A stretch of DNA of 8,815 nt from Vulcanimicrobiota bacterium (GTDB lineage Bacteria; Vulcanimicrobiota; Vulcanimicrobiia; Vulcanimicrobiales; Vulcanimicrobiaceae). This document shows positions 1 to 6,308 of this stretch, in pieces. The stretch is from the NCBI GenBank assembly GCA_019233165.1, contig JAFAMS010000339.1, forward strand, positions 1 through 8,815, in the 5' to 3' direction. The position numbers and the translations under genes were made by a program. Under the pieces are notes generated by a model. It was not told the DNA's origin and ran no database searches. It worked only from the letters and a program-made list of their open reading frames with translations. Position 1 is the stretch's first letter. Every line of letters begins with the position of its first letter.

Positions 1-17
1 CGCTCGGGATGACACCG

Positions 18-689
18 CTAACGCGATATCGCGATTGACGCTATTTCAAAGTCTGCGGGGAAGCGCGTGTGCTGCGGGTTCCCGATGCGCTGGCACGGCG
101 TTTGAGCGGTGTAGTTTTCGACGATGACGCAATTCCGCGCGAGGAGCCTTCCGCGCGCCCACGTGTCGACCGACGCCGTAAATCCATCCGTGTGGCTTCC
201 GAAGCCGTCGAAGATGTCGATCTGCCCGTTGATGGGGCCGGCGCTCTCGGGCGTGCGCAGCCACACCGCCGGCCACAATCCGTTTCCGATCGGCACCTTC
301 AGACGCACGTTGAAGCGGCCGTACAAGAACGCGTCGGTGCTTTCGACGCGCCCCCCCTGGTAGCGGTACTCGTAGCCGTCGCTCGGATCGATCTGCCGGA
401 ACGAGAGCGCGTTGATGTGCAACACACCGCGATCGACTTGCACCGCTTCGGGGACGTAGTACTGCATCTCCGGCTGCGCGGTATGCTTCCCGGCGCCGGC
501 GTGAAACGCGACTTTCCAGCGTCGCTCGTCCAGGCGATCGCCGTTGAAGACGTAGACGGTCGTCCGCGCGATGACCGGATACGGCGCGGCCGCGTTCTCG
601 AGCGCACCTTCGTGCGCGCGGACGCGCGCCGGCGAGCCCAGCGAGGCCAAGGCAACGAGCGCTACGACCAGGAGCCGCGCGTATCTCAC
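18..689 (-). CDS. Secreted GH16-like (laminarinase/concanavalin-like fold) protein, catalytically altered and C-terminally short
   Basis: The 223-residue product starts at a GTG with GGAG five bases upstream. Residues 1-25 form a signal peptide (Arg, hydrophobic core, V-R-A cleavage site), so it should be exported. Residues 45-175 follow the glycoside hydrolase family 16 pattern: FNGDRLDERRW opening, YYVPEAVQV..GVLHI strand, YGRFNVRLKVP, and GLWPAVWLR. GH16 enzymes cut beta-1,3/1,4-glucans or related galactans with an ExDxxE motif. Here that motif reads Q156-I-D158-I-F-D161, so the nucleophile Glu is Gln and the acid/base Glu is Asp. The protein stops just after PADFE, where family members continue with a conserved DFHxYxxEW segment and about 70 further residues. 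I therefore read it as a non-catalytic derivative or a decaying gene. Cys187 and Cys199 could form a disulfide. It lies 36 bp after the thiolase gene on the same strand and may be transcribed with it. The family call is fairly sure; activity is doubtful. Confidence 0.72.
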   Translation of the reverse strand: MRYARLLVVALVALASLGSPARVRAHEGALENAAAPYPVIARTTVYVFNGDRLDERRWKVAFHAGAGKHTAQPEMQYYVPEAVQVDRGVLHINALSFRQIDPSDGYEYRYQGGRVESTDAFLYGRFNVRLKVPIGNGLWPAVWLRTPESAGPINGQIDIFDGFGSHTDGFTASVDTWARGRLLARNCVIVENYTAQTPCQRIGNPQHTRFPADFEIASIAISR

Positions 690-725
690 ACCCTCTCCAT
701 CGGCTGCCCCGCCCGCCGGGCTTAG

Positions 726-1925
726 CTAGAGCCGCTCGAAGATCGTCGCGAGCCCTTGGCCCATCCCGATGCACATCGTCGCGAGGCCGTAGCGGCCGCC
801 GCGCTTGCGCAGCTCGTGGAGGAGCGTCGTTGCGATCCGCGCGCCGCTGCACCCCAGCGGATGCCCGAGCGCGATCGCGCCGCCGTTGACGTTCAGTTTC
901 TCGCGATCGATCCGCAGCTCGCGCGCGCACGCGATCGCCTGTGCGGCGAACGCTTCGTTCAGCTCGACCAGATCGATTTCGTCGATCGTCAAGTCGGCCG
1001 AGCCGAGCGCCTTTTGGGTCGCACCGATCGGGCCGATCCCCATGATGCTCGGATCGACGCCGTAGACGCCGGTCGCGACCACACGAGCGATCGGCTCGAA
1101 ACCGTGCTTCGCGGCCGCTTTCGCGCTCATCATCAACATCGCCGCGGCGCCGTCGTTCAGCCCCGAGGAATTCCCCGCCGTTACCGTCCCGTTCTCGCGG
1201 AACGCGGGCTTGAGCTTGCGCAGATCCTCGATCGTCGTGCTCGGCCGCGGATGCTCGTCGACGTTGACGATCGTCTCGGCTTTCCCGTTTCGCACCGAGA
1301 CCGGGATCAGCTCGGTTTCGAATCGCCCGCTCTTCATCGCAGCCGCCGCGCGCTGCTGCGACTCGAGCGCGAACTCGTCTTGATCGTCGCGCGTCACCGC
1401 GAATCGCTCCGCGACGCGTTCGGCGGTCTCGCCGAGCGAGATCGGCGGATAGTGCTCGACGAGACGCGGATTCAAGAGCCGGTTGCCGAGCGTCGAATCC
1501 GCGATCTCCGGTGCGCGGTCGAACGCTTTCTCCGCTTTCAGCATCACGAACGGCGCGCGCGACATCGACTCGGCACCGCCGGCGATCACGATCTCTTCGG
1601 CACCGACCATGATTGCGTGCGCCGCCGAGTTGAGCGCCTGCAGGCTGCTCGCGCACAGGCGATTGATCGTCGTCCCGGCGACCGTCGTCGGGAGCCCGGC
1701 GATCAGCGCCGCCATCCGCCCGACGTTCCGGCAATCCTCTCCGGCTTGATTTGCGGCGCCCCAATAGACGTCTTCGATCAGCGACGGATCGATCGGATTG
1801 CGCGCCAAGAGTCCCTTGATTGCGATCGCCGAAAGATCGTCGGGCCGGACGTGGGAGAGCGCGCCGCCGTATCGCCCGATCGGCGTGCGGACGGCATCGA
1901 CGACGACCGCTTCGCGCAGCTCCAT
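726..1925 (-). CDS. Acetyl-CoA C-acyltransferase (thiolase), PcaF/beta-ketoadipyl-CoA thiolase-like
   Basis: This 399-residue cytoplasmic thiolase should cleave 3-oxoacyl-CoA with CoA, or run in the condensing direction. Family hallmarks are all present: the [11 protein letters not shown] motif with acyl-accepting Cys91, [11 protein letters not shown] at 116-126, NEAFA with Asn323, the [19 protein letters not shown] signature with His355, and the C-terminal MCIGMGQG with general base Cys385. Length is normal. The N-terminal [10 protein letters not shown] stretch and [12 protein letters not shown] resemble PcaF, but substrate cannot be set from sequence alone. The ATG at 1925 is chosen because GGAG lies six bases upstream and the protein begins exactly where thiolases begin; the 94 codons open further upstream are antisense-like Arg-rich sequence inside the preceding gene. 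Its ATG overlaps the TGA of the Ldh-family gene (TGATG), which implies translational coupling. No ring-cleavage or CoA-transferase genes accompany it here. Confidence 0.95.
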   Translation of the reverse strand: MELREAVVVDAVRTPIGRYGGALSHVRPDDLSAIAIKGLLARNPIDPSLIEDVYWGAANQAGEDCRNVGRMAALIAGLPTTVAGTTINRLCASSLQALNSAAHAIMVGAEEIVIAGGAESMSRAPFVMLKAEKAFDRAPEIADSTLGNRLLNPRLVEHYPPISLGETAERVAERFAVTRDDQDEFALESQQRAAAAMKSGRFETELIPVSVRNGKAETIVNVDEHPRPSTTIEDLRKLKPAFRENGTVTAGNSSGLNDGAAAMLMMSAKAAAKHGFEPIARVVATGVYGVDPSIMGIGPIGATQKALGSADLTIDEIDLVELNEAFAAQAIACARELRIDREKLNVNGGAIALGHPLGCSGARIATTLLHELRKRGGRYGLATMCIGMGQGLATIFERL

Positions 1926-3031
1926 CAGACGCTCCACGCCGGAGGCTCGATCTCCAGCTTCTTCGCGACGCTTTCGAGACTCGCGCACACGACGGGATCG
2001 AGCGTCACGCCGTCGCGCCCGTGGCGCCGCGCCTTCTCGAATTCCGGCTCGCCGGCGACGTAGACGCGCGTCTGCCCCTCTTCCGGCTTGCTCTCTTTGA
2101 ACCGGCGCAGCTCGCGATCCATCGTCGCGCGGAATTCGTCGAGCGCTCGAAATCCGTCGATCCGGAACGCACCGAAGAAATGCCCGACGTCGCGCGGCTT
2201 GCGCCATTCGGTTTTAGCCGGATGCTGCGAGCCGAAATGTCCGCCGGCGAGGACGCCGCAGAGAATGTCGACGAGCAAGCCGAGCCCGTAGCCTTTATGG
2301 CCGCCGTTCTCGGTTCCGAAACCGCCGAGCGGCAGGATCGAACCTTTCATCCCTTCGTCCGGATCGTTGGTCGGGTTCCCGTCGATGTCGATCGCCCACC
2401 CCGTCCGCAGCGGCTCGCCTTTGCGTTTTGCGATCTCGAGTTTACCCAGCGCGACCGTCGTCGTCGCCATGTCGAGAACGAATGGCTCTTCGTCCTTGGC
2501 GGGGATCGCGACCGAGATCGGGCTCGTCCCGTTCAGCGGGATCTTCCCGAACGTCGGCGCCGCCCAGCGCATCGAGTTCGTGCTCGAGATCCCGATCAGG
2601 CCGTGCTCGAGCGCCATCATCGAGTAGTACGCCGCGATCCCGTAGTGGTTCGAGTTGCGCACCGTCGTCAGGCAGACGCTGGACTCGAGCGCTTTCTCGA
2701 TCGTGCGGGTCATCGCTTTGACGCCGGCCGGATGGCCGAGCCCGTTGTTCGCATCGAGCGCGAGCGAGGTGGCGGTCTCGCGGACGACCGTCGGCGACGC
2801 TTTCGGGTCGATCATCCCGCTCAGAATGTTGTCGACGTAGAATCCCTCGAGCCGCGCCACCCCGTGCGACTCGACCCCGCGCAGATCCGAGGCGGTGAGC
2901 ACGTCCGCGACCTGCCCCGCGTCCACCTCAGAAACCCCGCACCGCAGGAGCGCGCGGCGCACGAACTCGTGCAGCCGGCCAACCTGGATCGTCTTCCAAC
3001 CGGGCTTCGCCTGGGGAACCGTTTGAGCCAT
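1925..3031 (-). CDS. Ldh-family (malate/L-lactate/ureidoglycolate dehydrogenase type) oxidoreductase
   Basis: The 368-residue product belongs to the NAD(P)-dependent Ldh_2 family, distinct from Rossmann-fold lactate dehydrogenases. Members include L-sulfolactate, ureidoglycolate and malate dehydrogenases and 2,3-diketogulonate reductase. Visible hallmarks are [15 protein letters not shown] (48-61) with Arg51 and the catalytic-type His56, RNSNHYG (125-131) with His129, the nucleotide-site segment FVLDMATT (184-191), and [13 protein letters not shown] (243-255). Length fits the family (about 340-370). It should reduce a 2-oxoacid or oxidise a 2-hydroxyacid in the cytoplasm; which one cannot be read off. 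The start is the ATG at 3031, with no convincing Shine-Dalgarno. It is the first gene of a leftward pair with the thiolase and faces the chemoreceptor gene across a 92-bp spacer, so the two may share control. Confidence 0.92.
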   Translation of the reverse strand: MAQTVPQAKPGWKTIQVGRLHEFVRRALLRCGVSEVDAGQVADVLTASDLRGVESHGVARLEGFYVDNILSGMIDPKASPTVVRETATSLALDANNGLGHPAGVKAMTRTIEKALESSVCLTTVRNSNHYGIAAYYSMMALEHGLIGISSTNSMRWAAPTFGKIPLNGTSPISVAIPAKDEEPFVLDMATTTVALGKLEIAKRKGEPLRTGWAIDIDGNPTNDPDEGMKGSILPLGGFGTENGGHKGYGLGLLVDILCGVLAGGHFGSQHPAKTEWRKPRDVGHFFGAFRIDGFRALDEFRATMDRELRRFKESKPEEGQTRVYVAGEPEFEKARRHGRDGVTLDPVVCASLESVAKKLEIEPPAWSV

Positions 3032-3062
3032 CGCCGCGCGGTTTCCAGCCCAGCGAAGACTC

Positions 3063-3080
3063 GCCTCTAAAGGAAGAGGC
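3063..3080. promoter_or_regulatory. Inverted repeat in divergent spacer (possible operator or hairpin)
   Basis: GCCTCT (3063-3068) and AGAGGC (3075-3080) form a perfect 6-bp inverted repeat separated by 6 bases. It lies about midway between the divergent starts of the Ldh-family gene (3031) and the chemoreceptor gene (3124), the place where a regulator controlling both would bind. There is no T-run, so it is not a terminator. I see no clear -35/-10 pair for either gene in the spacer. A short repeat like this can arise by chance in GC-rich DNA. Confidence 0.3.
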
Positions 3081-3123
3081 TCGCTCCCGAGGGGCGCGAC
3101 CCCGTGACTCGAACCCTTTCCCC

Positions 3124-5184
3124 GTGGGTCGGACCGTTCGCTGGAATTCCCTAGCGACGCAGGTTTTAGCTATTGCCGCCTTTTCGCTGCTGGCGTTTAT
3201 GGGCGTGCTGCTTTTGGTGCTGATCCGCACGGTTACCGGGTCGGTCGCGAAGGAAGTCACCAACCAGGTCGACGTCGGCCAGAAGATGCTGCGGAGCTCG
3301 CTCCAGACGCGGGGAGCGGTCGTGGTTCTGGGCCGCAAGCTGCACTTCGGCAACTGGATTGCAAACGACGACACGCAGATCGTCGATCAGGTGAAAGAGA
3401 TCACCGAGTGCGATGCCGCGATCTACCAGATGACCGACGGGCGGCCGGTGGTCGTTTCGACGACGTTCGTCACCGACGGCCAGCGCATCACCGGGACCGA
3501 GCTGAGCGCCCCGGTCGCCGCCGCGATCGCCGGCGGCAAGATCTTCAAAGGGACGACCAAGATCCAAGGGACCGACTACGTCGCCGAATATGCGCCGCTC
3601 GTCGACGCCGCCGGAACGACGGTCGGGGTGACGTTTACCGGGAAGCCGACGACCGCACTCGTCGCGGCGACGGCGGTCACGGTCTTGCAAGTCACCGAGA
3701 TCTCGCTCGGCGCCCTCGTCGTCATCTTGTTCCTCGTCTTCCTCGTCTTGCGGAACATCCGGCGGGACGCGTTCCGGGTCGCGACGGTCGCGCGCGCGCT
3801 CGCGACAGGCGTCCTCGACGAGACGGCGGAGGTGCGCTCGCGTAACGAGCTCGGCGAGATCGCCAGCGCCTTCGACGAGATGATCGCCTACCAGCGCGAG
3901 ATGGCCGGAAGCGCCGAGACGATCGCGTCGGGGAATCTCGCCAAGGAGATCGTCGCCCACGCGCCCGACGACCGGCTCGGGAACGCGCTCGCGCAGATGA
4001 GCGCGAACCTTTCGGCGCTCGTCGGACAAATTCAGCGGACCGCCGATTCGGTCGCGCTCTCCTCGGCCGAGCTCGGCGCGACCTCGGCACAGTCGAGCTC
4101 GATGGTCGCCGAAGCGACGGTCGCGATGGCGAGCGTCGCGCGCGGCTACGACGCGCTCAGCGATTCGGCGGCGACGCTCGATCGGGTCGTCCGCCAATTC
4201 TCGATCGGGGTCGACGCGATCGCCCGCGGCGCCGTCGATCAGGCCGCGCTCGTCAACGTCGCCTCGAAAGACGCCGCACGTATGTTCGAGGACGTCGAGC
4301 GCGTCGCGTGGATCTCGACGACGCTCGCCGCCGCCGGCGTGCGCACCAAGAACGCCGCCTCGTACGGCGAGCGCGCCGTCGCGGACACCGTCGAAGAGAT
4401 GAACGCGATCGCCGACGTCGTCCGCGGCGCGACGCAAAAGATCCGCGAGCTCGAGGCGCTCACCGCCGCGATCGGTTCGATCGTCGAAGCGATCGACGAG
4501 ATCGCGGAGCAGACGAACCTGCTGGCGCTCAACGCCTCGATCGAAGCCTCGCGCGCCGGCGAGCACGGCCGCGGATTCGCGGTCGTCGCCGCAGAGGTCC
4601 GCAAGCTCGCCGAGCGTTCGGCGGCTGAGAACAAGCAGATCGGCGAGCTGGTCCGCCAAGTTCAGGAACGGACGCGCGAGACCGTGCTCGCCGTCGACGA
4701 GGGCGCCGACAAAGTCGTCTCGGGGACGCGTCAAGCGGCGGTCGGTGGTGCGGCGCTTCGCGAGATCTTGCAGAGCGTCGAGAAGACGGTCAACCAGGTC
4801 GGCGAGATCTCGCAGGCGACCGAGGTGATGGCGCGCAGCGCGAAGAGCGTGATGGAGTCGATTCAGTCGATCAGCACGGTCATCGAGAAAAACTCAACGG
4901 CGACCGAAGCGATGGCGGTCCAAACTGCGGAGATCACCGAGTCGATCGGCGAGATCGCGGTGACGAGCGCCCAACACCGCGCCGAAGCGGAGCACGTCGC
5001 GCGCATCTCGTTCGACGTCCGCAACCGCGTCGACGAGGTGCAAGAACAGGCGGTCGAGCTCGACGAAGCGGCGCGCGCGCTACGCCAGTTGACCTCGCGC
5101 TTCACGACCGAAGAACGTGGCGAGCGTGACGCCGAGCCGGTCCGGCTCCTCGAGCATCGGCAAGTGGCCGACGCCCTCAAATAG
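3124..5184 (+). CDS. Methyl-accepting chemotaxis protein (transmembrane, Cache-type sensor)
   Basis: This 686-residue chemoreceptor has a classical layout. TM1 spans about residues 12-36; an extracytoplasmic sensor follows at 38-180, with [39 protein letters not shown], typical of single-Cache domains; TM2 spans about 188-210. A HAMP segment lies at 211-263 and an all-helical signalling domain at about 300-660. The hairpin tip [27 protein letters not shown] (459-485) is the part that contacts CheA and CheW and is nearly invariant across the family. It should convert small-molecule binding outside the cell into control of the chemotaxis kinase. No che genes or CheR-binding pentapeptide are seen. 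Start is GTG, the first start codon in the frame, and fits a short basic N-tail before TM1, but no Shine-Dalgarno precedes it. Residues 652-686 are encoded antisense to the hydrolase gene and lie beyond the normal end of the domain. Confidence 0.95.
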   Translation: MGRTVRWNSLATQVLAIAAFSLLAFMGVLLLVLIRTVTGSVAKEVTNQVDVGQKMLRSSLQTRGAVVVLGRKLHFGNWIANDDTQIVDQVKEITECDAAIYQMTDGRPVVVSTTFVTDGQRITGTELSAPVAAAIAGGKIFKGTTKIQGTDYVAEYAPLVDAAGTTVGVTFTGKPTTALVAATAVTVLQVTEISLGALVVILFLVFLVLRNIRRDAFRVATVARALATGVLDETAEVRSRNELGEIASAFDEMIAYQREMAGSAETIASGNLAKEIVAHAPDDRLGNALAQMSANLSALVGQIQRTADSVALSSAELGATSAQSSSMVAEATVAMASVARGYDALSDSAATLDRVVRQFSIGVDAIARGAVDQAALVNVASKDAARMFEDVERVAWISTTLAAAGVRTKNAASYGERAVADTVEEMNAIADVVRGATQKIRELEALTAAIGSIVEAIDEIAEQTNLLALNASIEASRAGEHGRGFAVVAAEVRKLAERSAAENKQIGELVRQVQERTRETVLAVDEGADKVVSGTRQAAVGGAALREILQSVEKTVNQVGEISQATEVMARSAKSVMESIQSISTVIEKNSTATEAMAVQTAEITESIGEIAVTSAQHRAEAEHVARISFDVRNRVDEVQEQAVELDEAARALRQLTSRFTTEERGERDAEPVRLLEHRQVADALK

Positions 5185-5892
5185 CGCGAGCTCTCCACCG
5201 CGAACCGCGCGAACGGTCGCCTCCGTTTCCGCGCGGCCGACCAACGCATCCTGATCTCCCAGCGCGCACAGAAACGGGACGTCGATCTCCTCGAGCAGGT
5301 CCGACGAATCGACGCGCACCGCCATCCCGCGCAGGATCGCGGCAGCCGACGCGGGATCCGTGCGCGCCATCAGCGCGCGGACGCGTTCGACGAGCGCAGG
5401 ATTCTTGTCGTAGACGCTCGGCGCGAACGAACGCGGAAGGAACCACTCGACGAGCGGGCCGATTCCCTCGCGCTCGACACGGTCGGCAAGCTCCAGCATC
5501 TCGCCTGCCGCTTGCGGTGAGGGAGCGCCGACCCGGCTTCCGACGAGCGCGAGCGCCTCGACCCGTTCGCGATACATGCGGTAGAACGCGAGCGCGACGT
5601 AGCCGCCGAGCGAGTGCCCGGCGAAGGTTCCGCGCTCGACCCCGAGCGCGTCGAGAAGCGCGGCGAGGTCGGAGGCGAGCGTCTCGATCAGCGTCGTCCC
5701 CGACGGCGTCGCGTGCGACGCGCCGAGACCGCGCAGATCGGGGCGGACGATCCGTCCACGCGACGCGAGCGCAGCGGCAACGTCGTCCCAAATCGAGTGG
5801 TCGAGCAAGAAGCCGTGGACGAGCACGAGCGGCGTTCCGGAGCCCGACTCGGCGTACGCGAGCGCTCCGCCGTCGATCGCAATACGCTGCAT
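5080..5892 (-). CDS. Alpha/beta-fold hydrolase
   Basis: The 270-residue protein has the complete catalytic set of alpha/beta hydrolases: oxyanion-hole VHGF (25-28), nucleophile elbow GHSLGG with Ser94, acid Asp215 in LGDQD, and His243 in [20 protein letters not shown] (50-59) is also typical of the esterase/haloperoxidase/3-oxoadipate enol-lactonase branch, and a helical cap lies around 125-200. It likely hydrolyses an ester, lactone or similar small substrate in the cytoplasm; no signal peptide is present and the substrate cannot be named. An enol-lactonase role beside a PcaF-like thiolase is tempting but unsupported. Start ATG has GGAG 11 bases upstream (5904-5907). The last 105 bp, including the His243 codon (5164-5166), overlap the chemoreceptor gene on the other strand. 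Confidence 0.93.
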   Translation of the reverse strand: MQRIAIDGGALAYAESGSGTPLVLVHGFLLDHSIWDDVAAALASRGRIVRPDLRGLGASHATPSGTTLIETLASDLAALLDALGVERGTFAGHSLGGYVALAFYRMYRERVEALALVGSRVGAPSPQAAGEMLELADRVEREGIGPLVEWFLPRSFAPSVYDKNPALVERVRALMARTDPASAAAILRGMAVRVDSSDLLEEIDVPFLCALGDQDALVGRAETEATVRAVRGGELALFEGVGHLPMLEEPDRLGVTLATFFGREARGQLA

Positions 5893-5906
5893 CGTGCCAC
5901 GTTCTC

Positions 5907-5918
5907 CGTGACGTCACG
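5907..5918. promoter_or_regulatory. Perfect palindrome CGTGACGTCACG upstream of the hydrolase gene
   Basis: The 12-bp perfect palindrome sits 15 bp before the hydrolase ATG and touches the first G of its Shine-Dalgarno (GGAG at 5904-5907). Such symmetry at this place fits a dimeric repressor operator, or an mRNA hairpin limiting ribosome access. It also lies in the spacer shared with the divergent H1-like gene. No regulator gene is adjacent, so this is inference from position and symmetry. Confidence 0.35.
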
Positions 5919-5951
5919 CACACGCTTTCACGCCGTCGCAACGGTGCCGAT

Positions 5952-5981
5952 TTGCGTCGAAGCCCGCCAACATGCTATAAA
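5952..5981 (+). promoter_or_regulatory. Sigma70-type extended -10 promoter for the H1-like gene
   Basis: TATAAA (5976-5981) matches the -10 consensus at five of six bases and is preceded by TGC (5973-5975), giving an extended -10 element. TTGCGT (5952-5957) is a weak -35 with an 18-bp spacer. Transcription would begin near 5988 and leave a leader of about 70 nt before the ATG at 6059. In such GC-rich surroundings a TGnTATAAA is conspicuous. Confidence 0.6.
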
Positions 5982-5982
5982 G

Positions 5983-6046
5983 GTTGCAATCACACCGGTG
6001 GCAACACCGGGTCGAGACCCGTTGCATGCGACGGGTTCAGAAAGGA
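5983..6046 (+). promoter_or_regulatory. Structured 5' leader with two competing hairpins and ribosome binding site
   Basis: Three pairings are visible. GTTGC (5983-5987) pairs GCAAC (6001-6005) around the palindrome CACCGGTG (5993-6000). CGGGT (6008-6012) pairs ACCCG (6017-6021) with loop CGAG. ACCCGTTG (6017-6024) pairs CGACGGGT (6029-6036) through one G-U pair with loop CATG. The second and third share 6017-6021 and cannot form together. The third ends four bases before the ribosome binding site AAAGGA (6041-6046), which lies 12 nt before the ATG. This layout could tune translation, but no function is proven and the leader matches no riboswitch class I recognise. Confidence 0.45.
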
Positions 6047-6058
6047 ACCACTATCTCC

Positions 6059-6229
6059 ATGGCACCGAAGAGACGGAAGAAAGCAGCGGCGAAGGCCGCG
6101 CCGAAGCGCCGCCGCAAGAAGGCTGCGAAGAAGGCTGCACCGCGTCGCAAGAAGGCACGCAAGGCTACCGGCCGCAAGAAGACCGCGCGCCGCAAGACCT
6201 CTCGCCGCCGTAAGAAGGCCGCCAAGTAG
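6059..6229 (+). CDS. Histone H1-like Lys/Arg/Ala-rich DNA-binding mini-protein
   Basis: The 56-residue product contains 18 Lys, 14 Arg and 15 Ala; the rest is Met, three Pro, three Thr, one Ser and one Gly. There are no acidic, aromatic or bulky aliphatic residues after Met1. AAPKRRRKKAAKKAAPRR repeats the KKAAP-type units of histone H1 C-terminal tails and of bacterial H1-like proteins (chlamydial Hc1/Hc2, the AlgP tail). It is expected to be disordered, to bind DNA or RNA through charge, and to act in the nucleoid. The DNA shows a 12-bp-period direct repeat, AAGAAGGCTGC at 6116-6126 and 6128-6138, so the gene probably grows and shrinks by repeat slippage. The ATG is chosen for the AAAGGA ribosome binding site at 6041-6046; the reading frame is open back to 5984, but that stretch lies in the leader. 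It has its own promoter and terminator, a monocistronic unit likely to be highly expressed. Confidence 0.82.
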   Translation: MAPKRRKKAAAKAAPKRRRKKAAKKAAPRRKKARKATGRKKTARRKTSRRRKKAAK

Positions 6230-6258
6230 GCCGACCTTCTACCTAAACCAGTTAATAG

Positions 6259-6296
6259 GCGAGTCGCGCAAACGACGCACGACTCGCTCTTTTTTT
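6259..6296 (+). terminator. Rho-independent terminator after the H1-like gene
   Basis: GCGAGTCG (6259-6266) pairs perfectly with CGACTCGC (6280-6287); two further pairs are possible across a mismatch, with an A-containing loop. TC and seven T residues (6290-6296) follow. It begins 30 bp after the H1-like stop codon. The orientation with the T-run to the right shows it ends plus-strand transcription. It lies only 12 nt before the next start codon. Confidence 0.88.
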
Positions 6297-6308
6297 CCTG
6301 AAAAGACA

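Noticed and set aside
710..725. GCCC/GGGC inverted repeat between thiolase and GH16-like genes as a terminator
   Set aside because: Four-bp stem, no T-run; expected by chance in GC-rich spacer.
46..1764. Long open frame (572 codons) on the minus strand across the GH16-like and thiolase genes
   Set aside because: Extremely Arg-rich translation without any family motif; it is an off-frame shadow typical of GC-rich DNA.
1926..2207. 94-codon N-terminal extension of the thiolase
   Set aside because: Arg-rich, lies inside the Ldh-family gene, and the ATG at 1925 has a well-placed GGAG.
756..3070. Long plus-strand open frames opposite the thiolase and Ldh-family genes
   Set aside because: Low-complexity Arg/Asp/Ala translations, antisense to genes with complete catalytic motifs.
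3166..4734. 522-codon minus-strand frame opposite the chemoreceptor
   Set aside because: Asp/Arg/Gly-rich shadow; the plus strand has an intact MCP hairpin motif.
726..5892. A beta-ketoadipate pathway cluster (PcaF-like thiolase plus PcaD-like hydrolase)
   Set aside because: The hydrolase is on a separate transcription unit beyond the chemoreceptor and no other pca-type gene is present; similarity of each to the families is too general.
5984..6058. 25-codon N-terminal extension of the H1-like protein
   Set aside because: It would begin at a TTG only a few bases after the predicted -10 box, and the AAAGGA site points to the ATG at 6059.
5517..6308. Upstream extension of the GNAT reading frame by 264 codons
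   Set aside because: Runs antisense to the hydrolase, then through the H1-like gene in another frame and across a terminator; Arg-rich nonsense.
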